From RGIG3009 sp045595445 (GTDB lineage: Bacteria > Bacillota > Clostridia > Oscillospirales > Acutalibacteraceae), in the NCBI GenBank assembly GCA_045595445.1, contig JAZOAK010000013.1:1-25928 (forward strand): DNA of 25,928 bases, given 5' to 3'. Positions within the stretch are counted from its first letter, which is position 1. Each line of letters starts with the position of its first letter. Below are positions 6,825-14,403 of the stretch, piece by piece. The translations under genes and the position numbers were made by a program. The notes beneath the pieces were generated by a model. It did not search any database, was not told the DNA's origin, and saw only the letters and a program-made list of their open reading frames with translations.

Positions 6825-7841
6825 ATGCAAACCTTGCATTTAACGGATCGGGACTCGGACCTTCGGCTTGCGGCAAAGTTGCTAAAAAGCGGCGAGTTGG
6901 TAGCCATCCCGACCGAAACCGTATATGGTTTGGCGGCGGATGCCCAAAATGGTGCAGCGGTGGCGAACATTTTCAAAGCCAAGGGTCGTCCTGCGGACAA
7001 CCCGCTGATCGTGCATATTGCGCACCGCGAGCAGTTGCAAGACTTGGTTGCCGACGTTCCGTCGGCGGCGATGGCACTCAGCCGTGCGTTTTGGCCGGGA
7101 CCGCTGACCATGATTTTCAAAAAAGCCCCCTGTATTCCGAATGAGGTGAGTGCAGGCTTGGATACGGTGGCGGTCAGAATGCCGTCACACCCGATCGCCA
7201 GACGGATCATTGAACTCTCTTGTCCGTTGGCAGCCCCCTCCGCCAATCGTTCGGGCATTCCCAGTCCCACCGAAGCTAAGCGTGTTGCCGAAGATATGGA
7301 TGGTTGCATTGCTGCGGTGGTAGACGGCGGTCCTTGCGAGGTCGGCGTAGAATCCACCGTCGTAGATGTCACGGGGGAGCGCGTACGTGTGCTGCGTCCC
7401 GGAGCTGTCACGGTGGAAATGCTCACACGAGTGGTGGGTGAAGTCGAGGTAGATACTGCCGTCACGCATGAAGTGCAGGCGGGTCAAACGGTATCATCAC
7501 CGGGTATGAAGTATAAGCATTATGCGCCGAATGCGCGCGTGGTACTGGTGAAAGGAACCCCCGCCGCCTATGCGGCTTACGTCAACGCGCATGCCGCAGA
7601 CGGTGTGATGGCACTGTGCTTTGATGGAGAAGAAAACGACTTGCAAGTACCGTTTTTGACCTACGGCACGCGTGCGGATCACGCGGCGCAGGCGCATCGG
7701 TTGTTTGAGGCGCTGCGTTTGTTGGATGAGCGGCACGCGACGATGGCATATACGGCTTGTCCTTCTCCCGACGGCATTGGACTTGCGGTGTATAATCGCT
7801 TGTTGCGTGCGGCAGGATTTGAGGTGATCGAGCTTGAGTAA
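6825..7841 (+). CDS. Threonylcarbamoyl-AMP synthase (Sua5/YwlC type)
   Basis: A 338-residue protein with the full two-domain Sua5 layout. The YrdC-like domain spans about residues 10-205 with TETVYGLAADA (30-40), KAKGRPADNPL (51-61), SAPSANRSG-like (137-144) and ESTVVDVTG (176-184). A linker with SPGMKYKHYAP at 225-235 follows, then the C-terminal Sua5 domain to 338. The enzyme makes threonylcarbamoyl-AMP from threonine, bicarbonate and ATP, the precursor of t6A at position 37 of ANN-decoding tRNAs. It starts 3 bases after the prfA stop and overlaps the next gene by 8 bases. The prfA-sua5 neighbourhood is conserved in Firmicutes, as in B. subtilis prfA...ywlC. The Sua5 linker SPGMKYKHYAP makes a shorter TsaC-type naming unsuitable. 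Confidence 0.95.
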   Translation: MQTLHLTDRDSDLRLAAKLLKSGELVAIPTETVYGLAADAQNGAAVANIFKAKGRPADNPLIVHIAHREQLQDLVADVPSAAMALSRAFWPGPLTMIFKKAPCIPNEVSAGLDTVAVRMPSHPIARRIIELSCPLAAPSANRSGIPSPTEAKRVAEDMDGCIAAVVDGGPCEVGVESTVVDVTGERVRVLRPGAVTVEMLTRVVGEVEVDTAVTHEVQAGQTVSSPGMKYKHYAPNARVVLVKGTPAAYAAYVNAHAADGVMALCFDGEENDLQVPFLTYGTRADHAAQAHRLFEALRLLDERHATMAYTACPSPDGIGLAVYNRLLRAAGFEVIELE

Positions 7842-8448
7842 CGTGTTTATCGTGGGTCTCACCGGCTCTACCGGTGCAGGCAAAAGCGAGGTCGCGCGGA
7901 TTATGGCGGAACGGCCGTCTTGGACGGTCATTGATGCGGACGTGTTATCCCGCCGCGTTGTCGAACCCGGTCAGCCGGCATTGAGGGCACTTGCCGAGCG
8001 ATTTTCAACCGCTATTTTGAATGTGGATGGCACGCTCAATCGCAAGCGCCTCGCTGAAAAAGCCTTTTCGTCAGCGGAGGAAACGGCAGCATTGAACGCT
8101 ATTGTGCATCCGGCGGTACGCCATGAAATCAATCGTGAATTGGAATTGGCTCAACAGCGTGGTAAAACGGTTGCCGTGATCGATGCTCCGCTGTTGTTGC
8201 AAGCGGGATTGGATGCCATCTGTGACTATACAGTGGCGGTACTATCCACACCGTTTTTGCGCAAAATGCGCATCATGGCACGTGACGGATTAACCGCCGA
8301 GGAAGCCGAACGTCGCATGAGCGCCCAGCCGTCCGACGACTATTACGAAGCGCGTGTGACTGCCGTGTTGCACAATCGCGATGATTGCGAAAGTCTGCAT
8401 GAGGCGGCACGGAGTTTGTGTGAGAAGATCGAGGGCTTGGCTGTATGA
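7834..8448 (+). CDS. coaE: Dephospho-CoA kinase
   Basis: A 204-residue P-loop kinase that adds the 3'-phosphate to dephospho-CoA, the final step of CoA synthesis. The Walker A motif GSTGAGKS is at residues 11-18, followed by a DADVLSRRVVEPGQ segment in the CoA-binding region and IDAPLLLQAGLD, the family's conserved Walker B-like stretch. I chose the TTG at 7834 because GAGGTGAT at 7821-7828 is placed ideally for it; a GTG at 7843 would give a protein three residues shorter and is the alternative. It overlaps the upstream gene by 8 bases. Its TGA overlaps the next ATG (ATGA at 8445-8448), so its translation is coupled on both sides. Confidence 0.94.
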   Translation: MSNVFIVGLTGSTGAGKSEVARIMAERPSWTVIDADVLSRRVVEPGQPALRALAERFSTAILNVDGTLNRKRLAEKAFSSAEETAALNAIVHPAVRHEINRELELAQQRGKTVAVIDAPLLLQAGLDAICDYTVAVLSTPFLRKMRIMARDGLTAEEAERRMSAQPSDDYYEARVTAVLHNRDDCESLHEAARSLCEKIEGLAV

Positions 8449-9020
8449 AACAAAAACGCCTTAAAATTGCTATAATTGCCCTTGTGACGGTGCTGGTACT
8501 TGCCGTTGGCGGTGTCGTATTGCACGATGGGTATCAGGCTTTTCTAAAAGCCGCGTATCCGCTCAAATATGAGTCGATCGTCAACACCTATGCCAAGGAA
8601 TACGATTTGCCGCCGTCGCTTATCTACGCGGTGATCCACACCGAAAGCCATTTTCGCGAAGATGCGGTATCGGGCGCAGGTGCCAAAGGACTTATGCAAC
8701 TGATGGACTCAACCTATGAGTGGGTTCAAACCAAATTCCCCGAGGATCCCGAACCGCTCGATCGCATTTTTGAGCCGGAGATCAACATTCGTTGCGGCGC
8801 CAAAGTGTTGGATGTGATGCACGACTTGTTCACCCATTCCGAAACGGCGATAGCGGCATACAACGCAGGGAACGGCACCGTATCCAAATGGCTCAAAGAC
8901 CCGGAATGTTCTGCGGACGGTGAAACGCTGACGCATATTCCGTATGAGGAAACCGCAAACTATGTCAAGCGTGTGTTAAGCACAAGAGAACGGTATCAAA
9001 CGCTTTATGGTATTGAATAG
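8445..9020 (+). CDS. Membrane-anchored lytic transglycosylase (SLT domain)
   Basis: A 191-residue protein with one N-terminal hydrophobic helix (about residues 7-27, after KQKRLK) that would anchor it outside the membrane. The rest is a compact SLT/goose-lysozyme type domain. LIYAVIHTESHF holds the catalytic Glu67, AGAKGLMQLM is the conserved GLMQ motif, and AIAAYNAGNGTVSKWL is the AYNAG substrate motif. Such enzymes cleave the MurNAc-GlcNAc bond in peptidoglycan, forming 1,6-anhydroMurNAc. Length and order match the small transglycosylases commonly found next to coaE in Firmicutes. The ATG overlaps the coaE stop by 4 bases. A role in wall turnover or sporulation is possible but not shown. 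Confidence 0.92.
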   Translation: MKQKRLKIAIIALVTVLVLAVGGVVLHDGYQAFLKAAYPLKYESIVNTYAKEYDLPPSLIYAVIHTESHFREDAVSGAGAKGLMQLMDSTYEWVQTKFPEDPEPLDRIFEPEINIRCGAKVLDVMHDLFTHSETAIAAYNAGNGTVSKWLKDPECSADGETLTHIPYEETANYVKRVLSTRERYQTLYGIE

Positions 9021-9033
9021 GAGGAACTGTATT

Positions 9034-10446
9034 ATGGCAGAAAAAACGGCGGCAGAACTGCTGCGCGAAGAGTTGTGCTATCAACCGAAAAATACTTTCC
9101 GCGTGTTGAGTGAAGACGAACTCAAACAAGCGGATGCGTATTGTGAAGACTACAAGATGTTTTTAGACCATGCCAAAACTGAACGCGAAGCGGTGAGTGA
9201 GGCGATCAAACTCGCCCGGGCGAAAGGTTTTGTTCCGTTCGATCACACAAAACCGCTCAAAGCCGGAGATAAGGTGTACGTGGATAACCGCGGCAAAGCG
9301 CTGCTGCTTGCCGTCATCGGTACTCGTCCGCTCGAGGAGGGTGTGTCGATTGCCGCGGCGCACGTGGACTCTCCGCGACTCGACTTGAAACCCAATCCCT
9401 TGTATGAGGATCATGCACTCGCGTATCTGGACACCCACTATTACGGTGGCATCAAAAAATACCAGTGGATGACCATTCCGTTGGCATTGCACGGTGTGGT
9501 GGTGCGTAAAGACGGTTCGCGCGTGGCGGTGTGTATTGGTGAATCGGCAGATGATCCGGTATTGTGCATCACCGATCTGTTACCGCATCTCGGCGCAAAT
9601 CAGATGAAAAAGACCGCCGCGGAATTTATCGGTGGCGAGGAAATGAATATCCTCATCGGTTCCCGCCCGCTTGCCGACGAAGAAGGCGCGGATGCGGTAA
9701 AGTTGAATATTCTCAAATTGCTCCACGATAAATACGGTATCACCGAAACGGATTTCTTGTCCGCCGAACTGGAAGCTGTTCCCGCGTATCAGGCAAGAGA
9801 CGTGGGCCTTGATTGCAGTATGATCGGCGCTTACGGTCACGATGACCGCGTGTGTGCGTATACCGCCCTCACCGCGACTTTTGCCCTTGAAAATCCTGCG
9901 TATACCGCCGTTACCATTTTGGCAGACAAAGAGGAGATCGGGTCGGAGGGCAATACCGGTATGCAATCCGCGTATTTGCGGTATTTCATTGAGGATATTG
10001 CCGAGGCGCTCGGCACCAAGGCGCGCCACGTGTTCCGTAGTTCACTGTGCTTGTCCGCGGATGTAAACGTTGCGTACGATCCGCTGTATCCCGATACAGT
10101 GGAAGCCCGCAACTGTGCAGCACTCAACCAAGGTGTCGTGCTTACCAAATACACCGGCGCCAGAGGTAAAAGTGATACAAGTGACGCTTCCGCCGAACTG
10201 ATGGGCTTTTTCCGCCGCATCATGGACAATGCCGACGTGGTGTGGCAGATCGGTGAGCTCGGCAAGGTAGACCTCGGCGGCGGCGGAACGGTGGCAAAGT
10301 ATATCGCCGATTTGGATGTCAATACCGTTGATCTCGGCGTGCCGGTGCTTTCGATGCACGCGCCGTTTGAGGTGGTGTCCAAGCAGGACGTGTATATGAC
10401 CTATAAAGCGTTCTATGCCCTGCTCTCACGCGACGAGAAATTATAA
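9034..10446 (+). CDS. M18 family zinc aminopeptidase
   Basis: I place the start at ATG 9034 (470 residues), with TAGGAGGA at 9018-9025 eight bases upstream; the in-frame start 27 bases earlier overlaps the preceding gene and lacks a site. Aminopeptidase I (M18) features are AAHVDSPRLDLKPNP with zinc-binding His110 and catalytic Asp112, DTHYYGGIKKYQW, DKEEIGSEGNTGMQS with acidic pair Glu300/Glu301, and SADVNVAYDP. A C-terminal SMHAPFEVVSKQD carries the last metal His. It is a cytoplasmic enzyme that trims N-terminal residues from peptides, often with acidic preference in the family. It is the last gene of the DUF951-prfA operon, closed by a very strong terminator. Confidence 0.94.
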   Translation: MAEKTAAELLREELCYQPKNTFRVLSEDELKQADAYCEDYKMFLDHAKTEREAVSEAIKLARAKGFVPFDHTKPLKAGDKVYVDNRGKALLLAVIGTRPLEEGVSIAAAHVDSPRLDLKPNPLYEDHALAYLDTHYYGGIKKYQWMTIPLALHGVVVRKDGSRVAVCIGESADDPVLCITDLLPHLGANQMKKTAAEFIGGEEMNILIGSRPLADEEGADAVKLNILKLLHDKYGITETDFLSAELEAVPAYQARDVGLDCSMIGAYGHDDRVCAYTALTATFALENPAYTAVTILADKEEIGSEGNTGMQSAYLRYFIEDIAEALGTKARHVFRSSLCLSADVNVAYDPLYPDTVEARNCAALNQGVVLTKYTGARGKSDTSDASAELMGFFRRIMDNADVVWQIGELGKVDLGGGGTVAKYIADLDVNTVDLGVPVLSMHAPFEVVSKQDVYMTYKAFYALLSRDEKL

Positions 10447-10458
10447 ACACAGACAAGG

Positions 10459-10494
10459 ATGACCTCATAGGATGACCTATGAGGTCATTTTTTT
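10459..10494 (+). terminator. Strong intrinsic terminator after the M18 gene
   Basis: A perfect 13-bp stem, ATGACCTCATAGG (10459-10471) with CCTATGAGGTCAT (10476-10488), has an ATGA loop and runs into seven T (10488-10494). The next gene's ribosome binding site begins only 4 bases later, which raises the question of how that gene is transcribed. Confidence 0.92.
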
Positions 10495-10509
10495 GTTGGG
10501 GGTGATTTT

Positions 10510-11181
10510 GTGAGACGGCGAATGGGACGGCGAAGCGGATTACGTGGCCTTGCGCTGGTTGCGGTAGCCGTGTTGCTGGTTGCTGCGTTTGTCGCGGTCG
10601 ATAGTCGGTTGCGCCCGCTTGTTCAAAATTACGGATACATGGCGGCAAGACGCGGTGCGATGCTTGCGGTGCATACTGGCGTGCAATCCGTGCTTGCCGA
10701 TGAACAACCGGGTTATACGGAACTGATCGCCGTTACCCGCAATGAACAAGGAGAAGTGTTGTCTGCCGAAGCCAACGTGGCGGCGATCAACCGTTTGAAA
10801 GCCGCCGCCACGAACGCGGTGATGGCGGAGTTGTCTGCCAAAGAAGTGCAGACGGTAAATGTTCCTTTGGGCAGTTTGATCGGCGGTAGTTTCTTTACGG
10901 GTCGCGGTCCTTTTTTGTCGTTGAAGATCCATACAAGCGGCGTTGTTATCTCCGATCTGTCCAGTGAATTTGGGGATGCGGGCATCAACCAGACCAATCA
11001 TCGCATTTCGCTGGATATGACGGTGATGATGACCGCGGCTTTGCCGATGGAGCGAATGAGCCTCGAACTGAAAACCACGTTTTTGGTGTGTGAAACCGTA
11101 TTGGTGGGAGAGGTGCCTCAAACAGTACTGCAACTTGATTTTGGGGAAGGACTTCGTGATATTTTTGGCTCAAATGATTGA
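10510..11181 (+). CDS. yunB: Sporulation protein YunB
   Basis: A 223-residue protein starting with GTG at 10510 behind GGGGGTGAT (10498-10506). After a cationic N-terminus there is one membrane helix at about 11-32, then an extracytoplasmic domain. The central stretch NVPLGSLIGGSFFTGRGPFL, then GINQTNHRISLDMTV and CETVLVGEVPQTV are the recognisable YunB family signatures. In B. subtilis, yunB is a sigma-E gene of the mother cell needed for efficient sporulation; its molecular role is not established. Its presence argues that this organism forms, or descends from formers of, endospores. It sits between a strong terminator and ligA, with no room for a normal promoter after the terminator. Confidence 0.88.
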   Translation: MRRRMGRRSGLRGLALVAVAVLLVAAFVAVDSRLRPLVQNYGYMAARRGAMLAVHTGVQSVLADEQPGYTELIAVTRNEQGEVLSAEANVAAINRLKAAATNAVMAELSAKEVQTVNVPLGSLIGGSFFTGRGPFLSLKIHTSGVVISDLSSEFGDAGINQTNHRISLDMTVMMTAALPMERMSLELKTTFLVCETVLVGEVPQTVLQLDFGEGLRDIFGSND

Positions 11182-11206
11182 AATATAGGGGGCAGTTTGG
11201 TATAAT
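11178..11206 (+). promoter_or_regulatory. Sigma-A promoter for ligA
   Basis: TTGAAA (11178-11183), a 17-base spacer and TATAAT (11201-11206), with TGG before the -10. The -35 overlaps the yunB stop codon (11179-11181). The predicted transcript starts near 11213, about 16 bases before the ligA ATG. Confidence 0.88.
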
Positions 11207-11228
11207 AAAAAATAGGGAAGTGAGCGGT

Positions 11229-13205
11229 ATGGATTTTGAAAGCGCACGCGCACGAATTGAAGAATTGCGCAAAACCATAGATTACCACAGTCGGTTGTAT
11301 TACGACAACGATGCACCGGAAATCGAAGACGATGAATTTGATAAACTGACGCAAGAATTGCGTCGGTTGGAAGAAGCGTACCCGCAACTCATCACGGCGG
11401 ATTCGTATACGCAACGCGTACACGGCGAGGTCTCCCGCTTGTTTACACCGGTACAGCACGAAGTGCCGCTCGGCAGTTTACAGGACGTCTTTTCGCTTGA
11501 TGAAGTGCGCGAGTTTGACAAACGCGTGCGGGAAGAACTTGATAATCCCGTGTACGTGGTGGAACCGAAGATTGACGGTTTGTCCATTGCCTTGGAATAC
11601 CGCGATGGTGTGTTTTACCGCGGTGCTACCCGCGGCGACGGCCAGACCGGCGAGGACGTATCCGCCAATCTGCGCACCATCGTCTCCATTCCGTCCAAAT
11701 TAAACCAAGCACCGTCCCGCGTGATCGTGCGCGGCGAGGTGTATATGCCGCGTGAACAGTTCGCGTACCTCACAGGTTTGCAGGAACAAAACGGCGAAAA
11801 ACCTTTCAAAAACCCGCGCAACGCCGCCGCAGGCTCCCTTCGACAAAAGGATCCCACCGTCACCAAAGCGCGCGGATTGGATCTGTTTGTGTTTAACCTC
11901 CAACTTCTTGAAGGTGAGAGCGTGACCGCTCACGCCGCATCGCTGGAATATATGAAAGAACTGGGTTTGCCGATGATCCCGTTTTATCGGCGTACCGACT
12001 CCATTGAGGAGGTTCTTGCCGAGATTGAGCGTATCGGGCAAAACCGCAACGGTCTACCGTTCGATATTGACGGCGCGGTTATTAAAGTGGATGACTTTTC
12101 CGACCGTGAGCGTCTTGGTTCTACCAGCAAATACCCGCGTTGGGCGGTGGCATATAAATACCCGCCCGAAGAAAAACAAACGGTGCTTCGCGAGGTAGAG
12201 ATCACGGTGGGACGTACCGGCGTGTTGACACCGACAGGTGTGTTTGATCCGGTCACTTTGGCGGGCACCACCGTCGGCCGTGCCACGCTGCACAATGCGG
12301 ACTTTATTCGCGAAAAAGGACTCGGTATCGGGGATACCGTCATTCTGCGTAAAGCGGGCGATATTATTCCCGAGGTTGTGCGTGTGGAACGGCACGCGGG
12401 GGATGGCGTTTTCGAACTCCCCACACAGTGCCCTTCTTGCGGTGAAGCGGTACAGCGTGAGGAGGATGAAGCGGCGCTGCGGTGCTCCAATCCTGATTGC
12501 CCCGCGCAGCGTTTGCAACGCTTGATCCACTTTGCCTCACGCGACGCCATGGATATCGAGGGGCTTGGTCCTGCGGTACTGGAACAATTGGTGGATGAGG
12601 GCCTTGTGTCCCGTATTGATGATTTGTATACACTCGACCGCGAAGCGATCAGTGTGTTAGAGGGCAAGGGCGAGCGCTCTGCCGAGAATCTGATCGAGGC
12701 GATCGAAGCGTCAAAACAAGCCGATCTGTCCCGCTTGTTGTTTGCTCTTGGTATACGGCATATCGGGCAAAAGGCGGCAAAACTGCTGGCACAGCGTTTC
12801 GGCACGATGCAAGCGGTAATGGTGGCATCGTATGAGGACGTTGTCGCGATCGACGGCTTCGGCGCTGTGATGGCAGAAAACGTAGTACGGTTCTTTTCGT
12901 TGGAACCCACTCGTCGTTTGATCGAACGTCTTGAAGAATTGGGAATCAACATGGAAAGCAACACGGCACAGGTTGACCAACGGTTTGCGGGCATGACGTT
13001 TGTGCTGACCGGCACGCTGCCGACCATGACGCGCGACCAAGCGAGCGCACTTATCGAACAATACGGCGGCAAGACCTCAGGCAGCGTTTCCAAAAAAACG
13101 TCGGTAGTGCTCGCGGGCGAAGATGCCGGCAGTAAATTGCGAAAAGCGCAGGAACTCGGTGTTCGTATCATTGATCAAGCGGAATTTGAGACTATGATTC
13201 ATTGA
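11229..13205 (+). CDS. ligA: NAD-dependent DNA ligase
   Basis: A 658-residue protein starting at ATG 11229 with AGGGAAGTG at about 11214-11222; an in-frame ATG 51 bases upstream lies before the promoter and is rejected. It seals nicks during replication and repair using NAD+. The order is complete: the Ia domain with YYDNDAPEI, the adenylation domain with EPKIDGLSIALEY (Lys114 is adenylated), GRTGVLTPTGVFDPV in the OB fold, a four-cysteine zinc finger (C401, C404, C419, C424), helix-hairpin-helix repeats (DIEGLGPAVLEQLV, IDGFGAVMAENV), and a C-terminal BRCT domain from about 584 (FVLTGTLPTMTRDQA). It has its own strong promoter, so this essential gene does not depend on yunB expression. Confidence 0.97.
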   Translation: MDFESARARIEELRKTIDYHSRLYYDNDAPEIEDDEFDKLTQELRRLEEAYPQLITADSYTQRVHGEVSRLFTPVQHEVPLGSLQDVFSLDEVREFDKRVREELDNPVYVVEPKIDGLSIALEYRDGVFYRGATRGDGQTGEDVSANLRTIVSIPSKLNQAPSRVIVRGEVYMPREQFAYLTGLQEQNGEKPFKNPRNAAAGSLRQKDPTVTKARGLDLFVFNLQLLEGESVTAHAASLEYMKELGLPMIPFYRRTDSIEEVLAEIERIGQNRNGLPFDIDGAVIKVDDFSDRERLGSTSKYPRWAVAYKYPPEEKQTVLREVEITVGRTGVLTPTGVFDPVTLAGTTVGRATLHNADFIREKGLGIGDTVILRKAGDIIPEVVRVERHAGDGVFELPTQCPSCGEAVQREEDEAALRCSNPDCPAQRLQRLIHFASRDAMDIEGLGPAVLEQLVDEGLVSRIDDLYTLDREAISVLEGKGERSAENLIEAIEASKQADLSRLLFALGIRHIGQKAAKLLAQRFGTMQAVMVASYEDVVAIDGFGAVMAENVVRFFSLEPTRRLIERLEELGINMESNTAQVDQRFAGMTFVLTGTLPTMTRDQASALIEQYGGKTSGSVSKKTSVVLAGEDAGSKLRKAQELGVRIIDQAEFETMIH

Positions 13206-13209
13206 TTCT

Positions 13210-13257
13210 CGCGGTAGTAGAGAGACATTTTGTCGATTCTACTACCGCGTGTTTGTT
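13210..13257 (+). terminator. Probable terminator after ligA, weak U-tract
   Basis: CGCGGTAGTAGA (13210-13221) pairs perfectly with TCTACTACCGCG (13238-13249). The 16-base loop can itself fold through GACA/TGTC. The trailing TGTTTGTTT is an interrupted T-run, so termination may be incomplete. Confidence 0.6.
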
Positions 13258-13305
13258 TAGTGGAGAAAAATTCGGGGGGAATGGAGTGTTAAATACGTAA
13301 ACTCG

Positions 13306-13314
13306 TGGTATGCT
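13306..13314 (+). promoter_or_regulatory. Probable extended -10 promoter for degV
   Basis: TGG TATGCT forms an extended -10 with no good -35; the best candidate is TGTTAA at 13287-13292. Transcription would start near 13321, about 31 bases before the degV ATG. Confidence 0.5.
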
Positions 13315-13351
13315 TTTAGTGTTGAAAATTCAAAACATAAGGAGAAACATT

Positions 13352-14242
13352 ATGAGCCACTCGTACATTTTAAGTTGTTGCTCCACCGCGGATCTGTCCA
13401 AGGAACATCTGGAAAGCCGCGACGTTTCGTACATCTGCTTTCACTACACCATGGACGGCAAGGATTATCCGGACGATCTCGGACAAACGATCGCGTTCAA
13501 GGATTTCTATCAAGCCATGCGCGACGGTGCAGATACCCAAACCTCACAGGTAAACATATCGGAATACTTAACGTACTTTACGTCGTTGTTGGAAACCGGC
13601 AAGGACGTGTTGCATATCTCGTTGTCGTCGGGCATTTCGGGTTCGGTCAACTCAGCACGCAATGCGGCGGCAATCGCGGCGGAACGTTTTCCGGACCGTA
13701 AGATCTATGTCGTGGATTCGCTGGCGGCTTCGTCCGGCTTCGGTCTTATCGTAGATAAACTTGCCGATATGCGGGACGCCGGCGCGGACATTGACGAGGT
13801 TTATCAGTGGATAGAAGATAACAAAAAACGGATGCATCATTGGTTCTTTACTTCCGACCTCACCTTTTTTGTCAAGGGTGGACGTGTATCCAAAGCCGCA
13901 GGGTTCTTTGGCGGTTTACTCGGCGTTTGCCCGCTGCTCAACGTTGACCATCAAGGCCGATTGGTCCCTCGCAGCAAAATTCGCGGTAAACAAAACGTCA
14001 TCCGTGAGATCGTAGAGCGCATGGCGCAGTATGCTGACGGCGGCGCGCAGTATGCCGACAAATGCTATATGTGCCAATCCGATTGTTATGAAGATGCCAA
14101 AGCTGTTGCCGATCTGGTGGAAGCTCGCTTCCCGAACCTCAAAGGCAAAGTGCTCATCAATGATATCGGCACCACCATTGGCAGCCATACGGGTCCCGGC
14201 ACGGTTGCTTTGTTTTTCTGGGGCGAAGAACGCAAGGATTAA
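13352..14242 (+). CDS. DegV family fatty-acid-binding protein
   Basis: A 296-residue protein starting at ATG 13352 behind AAGGAGA (13339-13345). DegV/FakB proteins bind a single fatty acid and, in Firmicutes with FakA, present it for phosphorylation and entry into phospholipid synthesis. Features in order are CCSTADLS near residues 9-16 (usually DSTADL), TSQVN at 64-68, LSSGISGSVNSARNAA at about 91-106, DSLAASSGFGLIV, FVKGGRVSKAAGFFGGLLG with a following PLLNV, and the C-terminal IGTTIGSHTGPGTVALFF that closes the lipid pocket. No fakA-like gene is visible here. It is a single-gene unit between two hairpins. The fatty acid preference cannot be read from the sequence. Confidence 0.93.
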   Translation: MSHSYILSCCSTADLSKEHLESRDVSYICFHYTMDGKDYPDDLGQTIAFKDFYQAMRDGADTQTSQVNISEYLTYFTSLLETGKDVLHISLSSGISGSVNSARNAAAIAAERFPDRKIYVVDSLAASSGFGLIVDKLADMRDAGADIDEVYQWIEDNKKRMHHWFFTSDLTFFVKGGRVSKAAGFFGGLLGVCPLLNVDHQGRLVPRSKIRGKQNVIREIVERMAQYADGGAQYADKCYMCQSDCYEDAKAVADLVEARFPNLKGKVLINDIGTTIGSHTGPGTVALFFWGEERKD

Positions 14243-14261
14243 ACGTATATAAAAACTCACA

Positions 14262-14298
14262 AAAAAGCGGCGAAGACGTTACGTCTTCGCCGCTTTTT
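14262..14298 (+). terminator. Intrinsic terminator after degV
   Basis: GCGGCGAAGACG (14267-14278) pairs with CGTCTTCGCCGC (14282-14293) around a 3-base loop, with an A-run before and five T after. Confidence 0.9.
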
Positions 14299-14348
14299 GC
14301 ATGCCATAAAATACATATTGTTTGTGTGTCGAAAAAGGGCGAAAAGCG

Positions 14349-14377
14349 TTGCAAAGTGTGTTTTTCTATGGTACAAT
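14349..14377 (+). promoter_or_regulatory. Sigma-A promoter of the envelope module
   Basis: TTGCAA (14349-14354), a 17-base spacer and TACAAT (14372-14377), with TGG before the -10. The start of transcription is predicted near 14384, 20 bases before the first ATG of the SGNH-DUF4358-MBOAT-DHHW group. Confidence 0.85.
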
Positions 14378-14403
14378 TAACTTTCAGAAAGGGCGTGTAA
14401 ACA

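Noticed and set aside
11178..11228. Longer N-terminus for LigA
   Set aside because: The extension lies across the promoter and the predicted transcript starts after it.
11984..13171. Long 395-residue open frame antisense to ligA
   Set aside because: It is fully covered by a well-supported ligA, is rich in Ser, Arg and Thr without any domain, and has no ribosome binding site; it is a codon-bias shadow.
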